From: Planctomycetaceae bacterium
GTDB lineage: Bacteria; Planctomycetota; Planctomycetia; Planctomycetales; Planctomycetaceae
NCBI GenBank assembly: GCA_019636285.1
Contig: JAHBXV010000036.1
Location: 1 to 63,405, forward strand
Reading direction: 5' to 3'
DNA: 63,405 nucleotides
Position 1 is the stretch's first letter; each line of letters begins with the position of its first letter. Positions 16,690 through 25,359 of the stretch are shown in pieces. The notes under the pieces were generated by a model. The model was not told where the DNA came from, did no database searches, and saw nothing but the letters and a program-made list of their open reading frames with translations. Position numbers and translations under genes: made by a program.

Positions 16690-18354
16690 CTAAATTCCCG
16701 GGATTTCCAGGTGACTCTCGCTGGCAATCTTGCGGAGCTTGCGCAGCGCCCGTGCCTCAAGCTGTCGGATGCGCTCCTTCGTCACACCGAATCGTTGCCC
16801 CACCTGCTCCAGCGTCTGGGGCTGCGTTCCCTCGTTCAGGCCGTAGCGATGCACGAGAATCTCCCGCTCCCGATCTTCCAGTTCCCCCAGGATCGACATG
16901 ATCGCCTCGCGCTGACGCGAATTGACCAATTCGTCGTTCCACAGGGTCGACCGGCTGTCGGACGACGACTGGAACACTTCCTCATGACCAGTCCGGAACC
17001 GTTCGAGCAATTGATGCTCGGCCGGAATCGACCTGGCATAATTCTTCATGATGGCCCAGCTCGCATACGTCGAGAACTTGAAGCCACGCGTGAAGTCGAA
17101 CTTCTCGATCGCCCGAATCAGGGACATGTTCCCATCGCTGACCATCTCGAAGAAGCTCACATTCGGCTTCAGATGCTTCTTGGCAATCGAGACAACCAAC
17201 CGCAGATTGCTGCGAATCAGGAAGTTTTTCACTTCGTTGGCTTCGTCGAGCCAGCGCTCGATCTGGTCCATCACCTTGGCCGATGGCTTCGCCGGGTCGA
17301 GTGTCTTCCGCAACTCGGCAGCGCGCGACTTCAGGTAGTTCATCTTGCGGAAGTAATAAACCTCTTCCTCGCGTGTCAGCAGCGGAATCGCGTACAGGCT
17401 CGCCAGGTACGGCGGCAGTCCGGGAGGCGCTTTCGTGACCGAGGCGCGCCCCTGCCGCTGCGGAGCCGGGCCAAGAATCTCGGCTTCGGCCGCCGGGTCG
17501 TTGAACATGTCGCTGGGCATGTAATCGAGCGGACGGGACAGGATGTCCCGCGCGCGGACTTCCGCCACAATGCGGTAAATGCTCGTTCGGGTTCGCTGCC
17601 AGTCGCGAGCCAGCACATCGACTGGCACGCCCCGCTGGAACGCGCGAAAGAGTTGACGCTTGTGTTCCTCGGTCAAAGGAATGGTGGCATTGGGGAACAC
17701 GGCAACCTCCGGATAATCTCGGTCAAACTTCTTCAAGGTGTAACGAATGGTTTCCGGCGATCGTTCAAGCTTTCTGGCCAGCCTTCTGGCAATTTCCGTC
17801 TGACAGGCTCCACAGGCGGCAAGCCGTCGGGCTCGCCGAATCAGATCCTGCCGCTCGTCGTCCGACATCTGTCGAAATTCGCCGCCGCGCCGAACTTTTT
17901 CGGAATTTCGAGCCGCGAATTTCTCGAGGGACGCTCGCAGAAAACCAAGCCGCCTCCGACCATTCTCGATAAATCGCCGACTGCTGAGCCCCTGGTCCCT
18001 CCAGCGGGCAATCGTCTTCGCGGAAACGCGAAACCGTTCGGTCACTTCTTCCAACGTCAGCAGATCGTTTCCAAACGCCGTTCTTGGCAATTTCAAACTG
18101 TCGCACAGATCTTCAATCAACCGCCGCAGGTCATGCAGCAGGTAATGTCCTTCAATCACCAGGTCGGGGTACTGAGACGACGTTCCGTCGGTCAGGCGCT
18201 CCGACAAATCCGAGTAGGAAATGTGTTCCTCGGGAGAAAGCTCGGCGAGCCACTCCTCGGCCCGTTCAATCTGCCGCAAGCGCACGTCACGTGGTGCATA
18301 ACGCACCTGCTGATCGCGCCACTGCCGCATCACAGGATGCCGATACTTGGCCAT
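16690..18354 (-). CDS. Sigma-70 family factor with an HTH-rich N-terminal extension
   Basis: A 554-residue protein. Residues from about 310 form a sigma-70 core: region 1.2-like PPYLASLYAIPLLTREEE, region 2 from residue 385 (RLVVSIAKKHLKPNVSFFEM, SDGNMSLIRAIEKFDF, FKFSTYASWAI) and region 4 with RFGVTKERIRQLEARAL as the -35-binding helix pair. Region 3 is short or divergent. The first 300 residues hold a MerR-like HTH at about 98-150 (TLEEVTERFRVSAKTIARWR) and two further HTH-like segments near 163-215 and 227-270. The extension suggests an extra DNA or regulator contact. It is probably a planctomycete group sigma factor; whether it is the main or an alternative sigma cannot be told from the sequence. 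Confidence 0.88.
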   Translation of the reverse strand: MAKYRHPVMRQWRDQQVRYAPRDVRLRQIERAEEWLAELSPEEHISYSDLSERLTDGTSSQYPDLVIEGHYLLHDLRRLIEDLCDSLKLPRTAFGNDLLTLEEVTERFRVSAKTIARWRDQGLSSRRFIENGRRRLGFLRASLEKFAARNSEKVRRGGEFRQMSDDERQDLIRRARRLAACGACQTEIARRLARKLERSPETIRYTLKKFDRDYPEVAVFPNATIPLTEEHKRQLFRAFQRGVPVDVLARDWQRTRTSIYRIVAEVRARDILSRPLDYMPSDMFNDPAAEAEILGPAPQRQGRASVTKAPPGLPPYLASLYAIPLLTREEEVYYFRKMNYLKSRAAELRKTLDPAKPSAKVMDQIERWLDEANEVKNFLIRSNLRLVVSIAKKHLKPNVSFFEMVSDGNMSLIRAIEKFDFTRGFKFSTYASWAIMKNYARSIPAEHQLLERFRTGHEEVFQSSSDSRSTLWNDELVNSRQREAIMSILGELEDREREILVHRYGLNEGTQPQTLEQVGQRFGVTKERIRQLEARALRKLRKIASESHLEIPGI

Positions 18355-18761
18355 AACTCGTCTTTAGATGGCGGTTTACACATTGAAGACCCAATCCCTC
18401 TTGGATCCCGGAGCCATTCCATCGCAAAACGTGTACCGTCGCTCCGGGTGTCTCACCAGCCATGCGTACTTCTCCTAATACGCCGAATTTTGACAACCAG
18501 ATCAGCGAAAATGTTCGCTGTGCATCAAGTTTTAGAAAATTCGCCCTCACAGTCGGTGTGTCGCCTCACCATTTCACACGACTTTTCCGACAGCATCCGA
18601 GTCCGTCAGCCCCTGCCAGGGACGGCGCAGGGGCCGATCAATCACATACCGTCGAACGAATCGAACGGAGCGTGAAGAGGCATTTTTGAAAAGAGAGCAC
18701 GACACCGCGCAAGGTTCACGGCGACTGCTTTTCCCGCTCGGTCAGCGGTCAGCCAGCACGA
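18355..18761. other. Intergenic stretch upstream of the sigma gene
   Basis: No protein-like frame is visible. A 7-base palindromic stem (cagcgaa, loop aatg, ttcgctg at 18503-18520) lies about 150 bases upstream of the sigma gene and could be an operator. No clear promoter hexamer pair was found. Confidence 0.4.
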
Positions 18762-19256
18762 TTAGCTGCCAGCCTCATAAGTCATGATGACTGTCGGCGC
18801 CCCTCTGGACGGCAGCACTACCTTGCAATACCCGGAAATCCCCACGATGGCAGCACTCAACAACAAAATGAGCATCAGCCACGGGCGAGGAAATTCACGC
18901 ATTTTCGCGAAGGCAGGAGACCGTCCCACCAAAGCGGACCCCAGAAAGAAGACAGCCAACGCGAGCAGAATCTTCGTCCCGATCAACGCGTGGTAGAGCG
19001 GAACCCCTTTGTGACCGGGCATGGCCTTGATGTAGTTGTAAAACCCGCTGATCAGGAGCAGCGCGATTCCCAGATGCACGAACCGTTTCCAGCGATTGCG
19101 CACGGCTTCCCGCAGGGTTTCATGGGCTTCGTCGGTAAGGGTGGCCCGTGCCGACGGGAGCAGGACGAACCGCATGAAGCAGGTTCCCCCGACGAGCACG
19201 ATCGCCGTGCCGACATGAATCCAGCGAGACAGAACATCGGCGGGAAATCCGTCCAT
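18762..19256 (-). CDS. CopD-like four-helix membrane protein
   Basis: From the ATG at 19256 (AAGGAAAG upstream) the product is 164 residues with four hydrophobic spans, at about residues 12-32, 55-73, 88-108 and 123-145. The opening SRWIHVGTAIVLVGGTCFMR and the YHALIGTKILLALAVFFLGS segment resemble the CopD copper-resistance/export domain family. No Cys/Met-rich metal site is obvious beyond single residues, so a copper role is only a family-level guess. It lies about 100 bases from the DUF1501 gene on the same strand. Confidence 0.65.
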   Translation of the reverse strand: MDGFPADVLSRWIHVGTAIVLVGGTCFMRFVLLPSARATLTDEAHETLREAVRNRWKRFVHLGIALLLISGFYNYIKAMPGHKGVPLYHALIGTKILLALAVFFLGSALVGRSPAFAKMREFPRPWLMLILLLSAAIVGISGYCKVVLPSRGAPTVIMTYEAGS

Positions 19257-19359
19257 CGAGCTTTCCTTGCGGGAGTCGGCTGTCAGTTCCTGGCGGCGCG
19301 GCAAGCGCCTCGGCGATTCTCGCCATTCGCACAAGGATCGGCCACTCAACGCGGGTTGC

Positions 19360-20724
19360 TCATGCCAACAATCCCTCCACGACGCGCCCGGACGATACCG
19401 GCACCGGCCGGTTCAGCCGGTTCATGAACTCTGTCTTCGGGTCGATGCCCACGAGCGCGAAGATCGTCGCGGCGAGATCATCGAGGAGAACCGGGTCGCG
19501 ATCGGGATAAGCGGCAAATCGGTCGGACTTCCCATGGACGAAGCCACGAGGAACACCGCCTCCGGCCAGCAGGACGGTGTAGCATCCTGGCCAATGATCG
19601 CGGCTGATGCTGGCATTCAGCCGCGGCGTGCGTCCGAACTCTCCCATCCAGACCACCAGCGTTTCATCAAGCAGCCCCCGCTCGTCGAGGTCGATCAGCA
19701 GTGTCGGCAGCGTCTGGTCGGTCAACGGCAGATGATACTTTTCCAGGATGGGATACATGCGGGTGTTGTCGAACCCATGGGTATCCCAACCGCCGCTCAG
19801 CGTCCGGCCGCCAATGCTCTCGGAATAGTAGACGTTCACGAACCGCACGCCCGACTCAACAAGGCGGCGGGCAAGGAGACATCCCTGTCCATAGGAGGTC
19901 CGCCCGTACTTTTCGCGCACCGTCTCCGGTTCGGCAGACAAATCGAAAGCCCGACGAACTTCGGGCGACTCCAGCATCGACAGCGTCCGCTCGTAAAACT
20001 CATCGACCCCGCGGGCTGTTGCGTCCTGGGCCAGCCGCGTCTGCGCGTTGACCAAGTCCTGCAAAGCCCGGCGGTTTGCGAGCCGATCGGGCGATAACGA
20101 CGTCGGCAGACTGAGTTCCGGCAGCGAGAACTGCGGCTGATTGGGATCAGCCAGAACCAGAAGCGGATCGTGCCGCTTTCCCAGAAAGCTGGCATGCTGC
20201 CCGGGAGTGATTTCTCCATCGCGAATCACATACGGATACGAGACAAACCCCGGCAGTCGGGCCGGTGAACCCATCAGCCTGTCGACGACGGATCCGTACG
20301 CGGGAAACAGCTCCAGGGAATCGCGCAGGCGAATGTCGTCGACCGGAGGGGCATGCCCCGTCAGGGCATAGTACGACGCCGAGTTGTGATTCTTCATGGT
20401 GTGATGAACGGTGCGCACCAGCGTCACCTTGTCCATCACCTTGGCCATTTCAGGCAGCCGATCGGAAATCTCCAAACCGGGCACGCGAGTGGCGATCGTG
20501 CCAAACTGGCCGCGAACCTCGGACGGGGCTTCCGGCTTGGGATCGAACGTCTCCAGATGACTGGGACCGCCGAACTGGTACAGAAAGATGACCGACTTCG
20601 CCCGCGCCGCGTACTCGCCGCTGCCCTCTGACGCCGCCAGCATGCGCGCGGCGTTCAGCCCCAGAAAGGAATGACCGCCGATTTGCAGCAGCTTTCGCCG
20701 CGTGACTTGTCGCGAGGGGAGCAT
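19360..20724 (-). CDS. DUF1501 family protein with Tat signal
   Basis: A 454-residue protein whose N-terminus MLPSRQVTRRKLLQIGGHSF carries a twin-arginine type signal (TRRKLL), so export in folded form is likely. The body has the DUF1501 / sulfatase-like fold markers: FLYQFGGPSHLETFDPKPEA near the start, TVHHTMKNHN in the middle and WMGEFGRTPRLN with DHWPGCYTVLLAGGG near the end. Such proteins are abundant in Planctomycetota, usually paired with DUF1549/DUF1553 cytochrome-like proteins; this copy has no such partner next to it. The substrate is unknown. Confidence 0.9.
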   Translation of the reverse strand: MLPSRQVTRRKLLQIGGHSFLGLNAARMLAASEGSGEYAARAKSVIFLYQFGGPSHLETFDPKPEAPSEVRGQFGTIATRVPGLEISDRLPEMAKVMDKVTLVRTVHHTMKNHNSASYYALTGHAPPVDDIRLRDSLELFPAYGSVVDRLMGSPARLPGFVSYPYVIRDGEITPGQHASFLGKRHDPLLVLADPNQPQFSLPELSLPTSLSPDRLANRRALQDLVNAQTRLAQDATARGVDEFYERTLSMLESPEVRRAFDLSAEPETVREKYGRTSYGQGCLLARRLVESGVRFVNVYYSESIGGRTLSGGWDTHGFDNTRMYPILEKYHLPLTDQTLPTLLIDLDERGLLDETLVVWMGEFGRTPRLNASISRDHWPGCYTVLLAGGGVPRGFVHGKSDRFAAYPDRDPVLLDDLAATIFALVGIDPKTEFMNRLNRPVPVSSGRVVEGLLA

Positions 20725-20877
20725 TCACCGTCTCCTGCTCATCCGAATTCAGCCGCTGAACGCAAAAAGCATGATGCGTGATTTCCCGAAAAAGAATAGC
20801 AGATGGGAGATGCCGTGGCCTGGAAAATACGCCACATCGCACTCAACGGCAGGCCGTGGCCGCCTTGCGGAACTGGC

Positions 20878-21288
20878 TCAAGCGGATGTCTGGACCTTCT
20901 TCAGAACCCGACGCAACCAGGCCAGGCACGAATCTTCGACCGTGTAGGGTTCTCCGGAATATTGATGAACCATGCGGACGCCCAGTTCGAGTAACGTCCA
21001 TGCCAACGGGCTGGCGGCATCATCGAGGAAAACCCAGATCCTCTCTTCGCGAAGTTCCACGACATGGCGGCCGCACCAGGAAATTAACCGGGATAATTCG
21101 GGCCCCGGAACCAGAAGAACCAATCGTTCTTCGATCTCTGGCGGCTGCGGAAAAACATCGTCAATTCGTGAAAGTCGCCGCACCCGAAAACGCGGATCGT
21201 CAATCGATTGCTGGAGACGGGGAGACAGCCGGGGGATCGATTCCCAGACAGCGAGCTCACAAACTGCTTGCCGCCAGACCCCTGCCAT
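20878..21288 (-). CDS. Hypothetical protein
   Basis: A 136-residue frame beginning MAGVWRQAVCELAVWES. It has a plausible soluble-protein composition with a run of alternating hydrophobic and charged residues and the segment RIWVFLDDAASPLAWTLLEL. I do not recognise a family. It lies between the DUF1501 gene and tRNA-Thr(CGT) and has no obvious operon partner. No strong ribosome-binding site was seen. The lack of a rival frame and a sensible amino-acid composition support it as real. Confidence 0.55.
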   Translation of the reverse strand: MAGVWRQAVCELAVWESIPRLSPRLQQSIDDPRFRVRRLSRIDDVFPQPPEIEERLVLLVPGPELSRLISWCGRHVVELREERIWVFLDDAASPLAWTLLELGVRMVHQYSGEPYTVEDSCLAWLRRVLKKVQTSA

Positions 21289-21334
21289 TGTCTCCCTTGC
21301 CCCTTGGAACGATTCTGCTAAACTCTCGCTCGCC

Positions 21335-21407
21335 GCCGCTGTAGCTCAGTTGGTAGAGCGACGCTTTCGTAAAGCGTAGGTCGTCGGTTCGAATCCGACC
21401 AGCGGCT
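21335..21407 (+). tRNA. tRNA-Thr (anticodon CGT)
   Basis: A complete cloverleaf: acceptor GCCGCTG with CAGCGGC, anticodon stem ACGCT with AGCGT around TTCGTAA, and T loop GGTTCGAATCC. With the GGT and TGT species at 15.7 and 16.4 kb, this window alone supplies all three usual threonine tRNAs. Confidence 0.96.
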
Positions 21408-21476
21408 CTCATTCTTTTGCCGCCCGCGAATTCTGCGAGGCCGCAGTTCAACCGTCGCCCCGCACGGTCGATTTAT

Positions 21477-21935
21477 TTAATCGGGTATCACCTCGGCTGA
21501 GTTGGCGGGCTGGTCTCCTCCCCCTGCGGCCGCAATCCGATCGATCGCTTGTCTCCCATTCTGGATCGCGGCTGCCATCAGGGCGAGCCCGATCAGGAAA
21601 ACCAACAGTGGCGGGCCAGCAACTTTGGCTCGAGTGATTCCGTACCAGACCATGTAGGGCGGCACCAGGACAAACAGAAGACCCGTCCCGGGCCCCTCTT
21701 CAAAGGCCAGCCATGAACACCACCCCATGCCGACGAGCGTCAGAGCCAGTCCGGTGAAGCTGCCCAAGAGAATTGCCCATAGAACCGCAGTCAGACCATT
21801 TGTGAACAAATAGACACACACCACATAGACTCCGCCCGCGAGAATGGCGGCCACCAAGGGTGCCAACCAACCCTTCCGCGAGGCGAGCAACTGGTCGCGC
21901 GTAACTGGCATTGCCGGCATTTCCTCTACGACCAC
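21477..21935 (-). CDS. Hypothetical membrane protein
   Basis: A 152-residue protein starting MVVEEMPAMPVTRDQLLASR, with four hydrophobic spans at roughly residues 24-44, 48-70, 82-100 and 108-124 and a charged soluble tail. It contains WCSWLAFEEGPGTGLLFVLV. No family assigned. It is transcribed away from the rpmF-plsX cluster. A stem of GCGGT and ACCGC flanked by GAGG and CCTC lies just upstream (about 21960-21986) and could be part of its leader. Confidence 0.65.
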   Translation of the reverse strand: MVVEEMPAMPVTRDQLLASRKGWLAPLVAAILAGGVYVVCVYLFTNGLTAVLWAILLGSFTGLALTLVGMGWCSWLAFEEGPGTGLLFVLVPPYMVWYGITRAKVAGPPLLVFLIGLALMAAAIQNGRQAIDRIAAAGGGDQPANSAEVIPD

Positions 21936-22511
21936 GGGCTTGGCTCGACCTGTTCTCGCCGAGGCTGCGGTGATAAAACCGCCTCTGGCCGACCTTCGGC
22001 TCCGGAAATCATCGAGAAATGGTCGATTGGCATCAACGCCAAGTGAGACAACAACTTGCCTTGCTTGACAATTCCACGAATTTCGCCGTAGGATTTGCCG
22101 CTTGCGTTGGAACGGCGAAGAAATGACGCCTTGGCGTACGGCATCGAAGAATCGATGTCCGCAAACGGTGAAACAAGCCTTCGCGGTTCATCCACTTCGG
22201 CACAACGGGTGGTGAATCCGTTCCGTCCGTAAGCCGTTTGATTGCCTCAAATTTATCCGCACGAGTTGGAGCGCCGCCGACCAGTGATCCGGCCGACCGT
22301 CTAAGACGTTGATCTTGCAGTCCGATGTGGGCAGACCGGCCCCGGTGCGATGTGCCCGATCACGTGGTTTCGCTGGAAATCTTTGAAGTTTTCGATTTGC
22401 CAGACGGTTCTGTCCGACGGCAGAGCACCTCAAAGTTGATGCTCGCGTCCTCACGGTCCATTTCCGGCGGCAAATTCCCAGACACTTGCCAGATACTGAA
22501 AGTTCCTAACC
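21936..22511. other. Non-coding region before rpmF
   Basis: No recognisable gene; in particular the yceD (DUF177) gene that often precedes rpmF is not visible here. The stretch contains the candidate promoter at 22065-22094, which would give rpmF a leader of about 410 bases. Confidence 0.5.
22065..22094 (+). promoter_or_regulatory. Candidate promoter of the rpmF-plsX-fab cluster
   Basis: TTGACA (22065-22070) is followed after 18 bases by TAGGAT (22089-22094), four of six -10 matches. It points toward rpmF. Confidence 0.5.
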
Positions 22512-22691
22512 ATGGCCGTACCGGATCGTCGCCAATCTCGCTCGCGTTCACGGAAGCGCCGCAGCCACGATTTTCTGAAGCCCATTCAGTTGTCGAACTG
22601 TCCTCAATGTCAGACCAAGGTTCCGACACACGTGGTGTGCCCCACTTGCGGGTACTACCAGGGTCGTACTCTGGTCAACGTCGAGGAATAG
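22512..22691 (+). CDS. rpmF: 50S ribosomal protein L32
   Basis: A 59-residue protein, MAVPDRRQSRSRSRKRRSHD, with the basic N-terminus and the zinc-ribbon pair CPQC and CPTCGYYQGR near the end that mark L32. It ends with NVEE, six bases before plsX. The rpmF-plsX linkage is widely conserved and ties ribosome synthesis to lipid synthesis. The zinc ribbon is intact, whereas the L33 of this organism is of the zinc-free type. Confidence 0.95.
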   Translation: MAVPDRRQSRSRSRKRRSHDFLKPIQLSNCPQCQTKVPTHVVCPTCGYYQGRTLVNVEE

Positions 22692-22697
22692 ACCTCC

Positions 22698-23708
22698 ATG
22701 CGGATCGCCCTCGATGCGATGGGTGGCGACGATGCGCCCGTACCCAACCTGGAAGGGGCGCTGGACGCCGCGCGCGAGTATCCAGACACGGAAATCCTGC
22801 TCGTCGGCGATGAACCGACGCTGGCTAAGTGGTTCGCCGAACACGGCGGCCTGCCGGAACGGATTTCCCTCGTGCCATCCGATGGCTGGATTGGCATGGA
22901 GGAAAAGCCGACCGACGCCCTGCGCCGCAAGCCCAACTGTTCCATCGCCGTCTGCTGGCAGCTCATGGCGAGCAAGCAGGTCGAGGCAGTGGTCAGCGCC
23001 GGTCACACTGGCGCTGTTGTTGCTGCCGGACTGCGGACCCGCCTGTTCCTGAAGGGTGTACGCCGCCCGGGAATCGCGGTGGCCATGCCGACGGTCGCCG
23101 GTCGCTCGGTCTTGATGGACGTGGGTGCCAACCCGGCGGCCCGCCCCGAGCATCTTGTTCAATATGGCGTGATGGGTTCGATTTATGCCCGGGAAATCCT
23201 GGGAATCGAGCAACCGCGCGTCGGCCTGATGAACATTGGCAGCGAGGACGGCAAGGGGACCGATCTGGTTCGCGACGCACACGCCCTCTGCTCCAAGAGT
23301 TCTTTTGGCGATCGCTACCAGGGAAACGTCGAGGGACGCGATCTCTACTCCGGTGCGACCGACGTCGTGATCTGCGAGGGATTTGTCGGAAACGTGCTGC
23401 TGAAGGCCGCCGAAGGGATGGCCGAGATGCTGATGAAGTCGGCCTTCGAGAGCGTTGTGGGAGCGCTGTCGGCCGAACGTCAGCAGGCGATCGGCGCGTT
23501 TCAGGCCCTGCGCAAGAAATTTGAATACCACGAAGAAGGCGGCGCCCCGCTGCTGGGGATCGACGGCACCTGCATGATCGCTCACGGTGCGAGCGACCGT
23601 CGGGCCATCTTCAACGCCCTGCGAGTCGCCCGATTGTTTCATCGCCGCGGGATCAATCAAAAGATCGTCGAAGCGCTGGAAGACGACACCGTTTGCGTCA
23701 CGACCTGA
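22698..23708 (+). CDS. plsX: Phosphate acyltransferase PlsX
   Basis: A 336-residue protein beginning MRIALDAMGGDDAPVPNLEG, the standard PlsX opening. It also has SAGHTGAVVAAGLRTRLFLK, VLMDVGANPAARPEHLVQY and VVICEGFVGNVLLKAAEGMA. It converts acyl-ACP to acyl phosphate for phospholipid synthesis and acts at the inner face of the membrane. It lies 6 bases after rpmF and about 100 bases before the broken fabD, so the two genes and fabD are probably one transcript. Confidence 0.96.
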   Translation: MRIALDAMGGDDAPVPNLEGALDAAREYPDTEILLVGDEPTLAKWFAEHGGLPERISLVPSDGWIGMEEKPTDALRRKPNCSIAVCWQLMASKQVEAVVSAGHTGAVVAAGLRTRLFLKGVRRPGIAVAMPTVAGRSVLMDVGANPAARPEHLVQYGVMGSIYAREILGIEQPRVGLMNIGSEDGKGTDLVRDAHALCSKSSFGDRYQGNVEGRDLYSGATDVVICEGFVGNVLLKAAEGMAEMLMKSAFESVVGALSAERQQAIGAFQALRKKFEYHEEGGAPLLGIDGTCMIAHGASDRRAIFNALRVARLFHRRGINQKIVEALEDDTVCVTT

Positions 23709-23807
23709 GCGCGAACTTTGCGCTGGCGCCGTGGACAAAACGCTTCTTTCGCAGCGTCGTTTCGGCATCGACAGAATTGCCGCTCGCGCATCTAAAGGAC
23801 GAACAAC

Positions 23808-24715
23808 ATGGCCGGAACGGCATTTCTCTTTCCCGGTCAAGGAGCCCAGCACATCGGCATGGGCCGGACGATCGTCGAAAGCTCGCCTCGGGCTCGGGAA
23901 CTCTTCGATCGCGCGGGCGAAATCCTCGGGTACGACCTGGCGAAAATCTGCTTCGAGGGTCCGCAGGAGCAGCTCGATCGCACGAATTTCAGCCAGCCGG
24001 CCCTGTTCGTGACGAGCTTGGCGGCACTTGAGTGGCTGCGAGGCGAACGCCCCGAAGAAGTCGCGAGTTGCACGCATGCCGCGGGCCTGGGAATACACGG
24101 CCCTCGTCTTCGCGGACGCGATGAGTTTCGACGACGGCCTGAAGGTCGTTGCGGCGCGTGGCGAAGCGATGCAGGCGGCGGCGGAGGCGAATCCCTCCCG
24201 AGCATGGTCAGTGCGCTGACCAGCTCGACCGGGAAAAGGTGGAGCAGGTGCGGGACGAGGCGGTCGCGGCCGGTCCCCTCTGGATCGCCAATTACCTGTG
24301 CCCCGGGAACACGGTTCTGTCGGGGTCGAAACCCGCATGTGAAGCCGTCATCGGAATCATCGAACAGGCCGGCGGAAAGCCCGTCCCGCTGGCGGTCGCC
24401 GGGGCCTTTCATACGCCACTCATGGAGTCGGCCTGCGAGCGCCTCGCGGCGGTGCTGGAGACCGTTGAAGTCCGCCCGCCCCGAATTCCGGTCGTCTCGA
24501 ATGTCGATGCCGTGGCCCATTCCGACGCCGGGGAAATCCGGGAAATTCTGGTCCGCCAGGTCGTGCGCCCAGTCCTCTGGGAGGACTCAATGCGGGCCCT
24601 GTTGAATGCCGGAGTCGATCGATTCTTCGAGATCGGGCCGGGCAAGGTGCTCAAGGGCCTTCTCAAGCGGATTGACCGGAAAGCCAGCTGCGAAACCGTG
24701 AATGACAGCCCGTGA
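23808..24715 (+). pseudogene. fabD: Malonyl-CoA:ACP transacylase, disrupted by three frame shifts
   Basis: The N-terminal frame (MAGTAFLFPGQGAQHIGMGR) is good FabD up to THAAGL near 24089. The reading frame then moves to one giving EYTALVFADAMSFDDGLKVV (from 24091) up to 24198, then to MVSAL (24204-24218), then to QLDREKVEQV and on to the normal C-terminus (GAFHTPLMES, FFEIGPGKVLKGLL) ending at 24715. At the first break about 8 bases are missing, which removes the catalytic serine segment GLSLGE expected between AAGL and EYTA. The breaks fall within about 130 bases. FabD is normally essential, so either another copy exists or this is a sequence error. The rest of the gene is well preserved. 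Confidence 0.85.
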
Positions 24716-24816
24716 GGCAGGTCTGTTTCAGTCGGCGGAAGCATGCCCGGGACTCGGGCCGGGAATGGCCACGAGACGGCTTCACCGGGTTTCCTGTTTT
24801 GACACGGCTGCTGACA

Positions 24817-24845
24817 TTTACACGCACTTTCGAACCGGGTATATC
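24817..24845 (+). promoter_or_regulatory. Candidate promoter upstream of acpP
   Basis: TTTACA (24817-24822), a 17-base spacer and TATATC (24840-24845). A second possible pair lies at 24953-24983 (TTGACA, 19 bases, TTAAAA). Either would let acpP-fabF be transcribed separately from the broken fabD. The 407 bases between fabD and acpP hold no gene; fabG, often found here, is absent. Confidence 0.45.
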
Positions 24846-25122
24846 TTCACGCGCTCCAGGGCCTCTACAGCGACGGCATCTCCGCGTGCGAATCGCATTT
24901 GAACGTTTCGCGGAACCAGCCAGCCCGACGGATTCGGTTTGGCCTGGCCCTGTTGACAAAATGGAATCTGCGAGGGATTAAAACAGCACGGCGCCAGTCA
25001 GTTCCGTCGGCCGACGATAGGACACGACTCAAAACGCCCGAAGGATGAAACGGGTTCTGCCGGTTCAGGACGCCAGCCGGAATCTGAAGCGAATACGAGT
25101 TCCTGCTCCGAAGGAGTTCAGC

Positions 25123-25356
25123 GTGTCGTCGGTTCTCGAAAAAGTCATCGCTCTCGTCAGCGAGCAACTCAACATTCCGAAGGAAGACATCAAGGCCGAA
25201 AGCTCGTTCGTGGACGATCTGAAGGCCGATTCGCTCGACGTGGTCGAACTCGTCATGGAACTTGAAGACGAGTTCGAGATCACCATCCCCGACGAAGACT
25301 ACGAAAAGATCAAGACCGTCGGCGATGCAGCGAATTACATCCAGGAGAAGCAGTGA
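25123..25356 (+). CDS. acpP: Acyl carrier protein
   Basis: The GTG at 25123 is chosen because AAGGAG lies 6 bases upstream; the product is 77 residues, [20 protein letters not shown], the usual ACP length. Ser37 in ADSLDVVE is the 4'-phosphopantetheine attachment site, and the protein is strongly acidic, as expected. The frame is open upstream to 25045 but the extra residues are basic and not ACP-like. It carries the growing acyl chain for the adjacent ketosynthases and lies four bases before fabF. Confidence 0.96.
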   Translation: MSSVLEKVIALVSEQLNIPKEDIKAESSFVDDLKADSLDVVELVMELEDEFEITIPDEDYEKIKTVGDAANYIQEKQ

Positions 25357-25359
25357 CGG

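Noticed and set aside
18503-18520. LexA-like palindrome cagcgaaaatgttcgctg
   Set aside because: It lacks the C and G that define GAAC-N4-GTTC boxes, and the downstream gene is a sigma factor, so I did not call it a LexA site.
22188-22510. Possible yceD (DUF177) gene before rpmF
   Set aside because: None of the six frames shows the Cys motif or the conserved C-terminus of that family.
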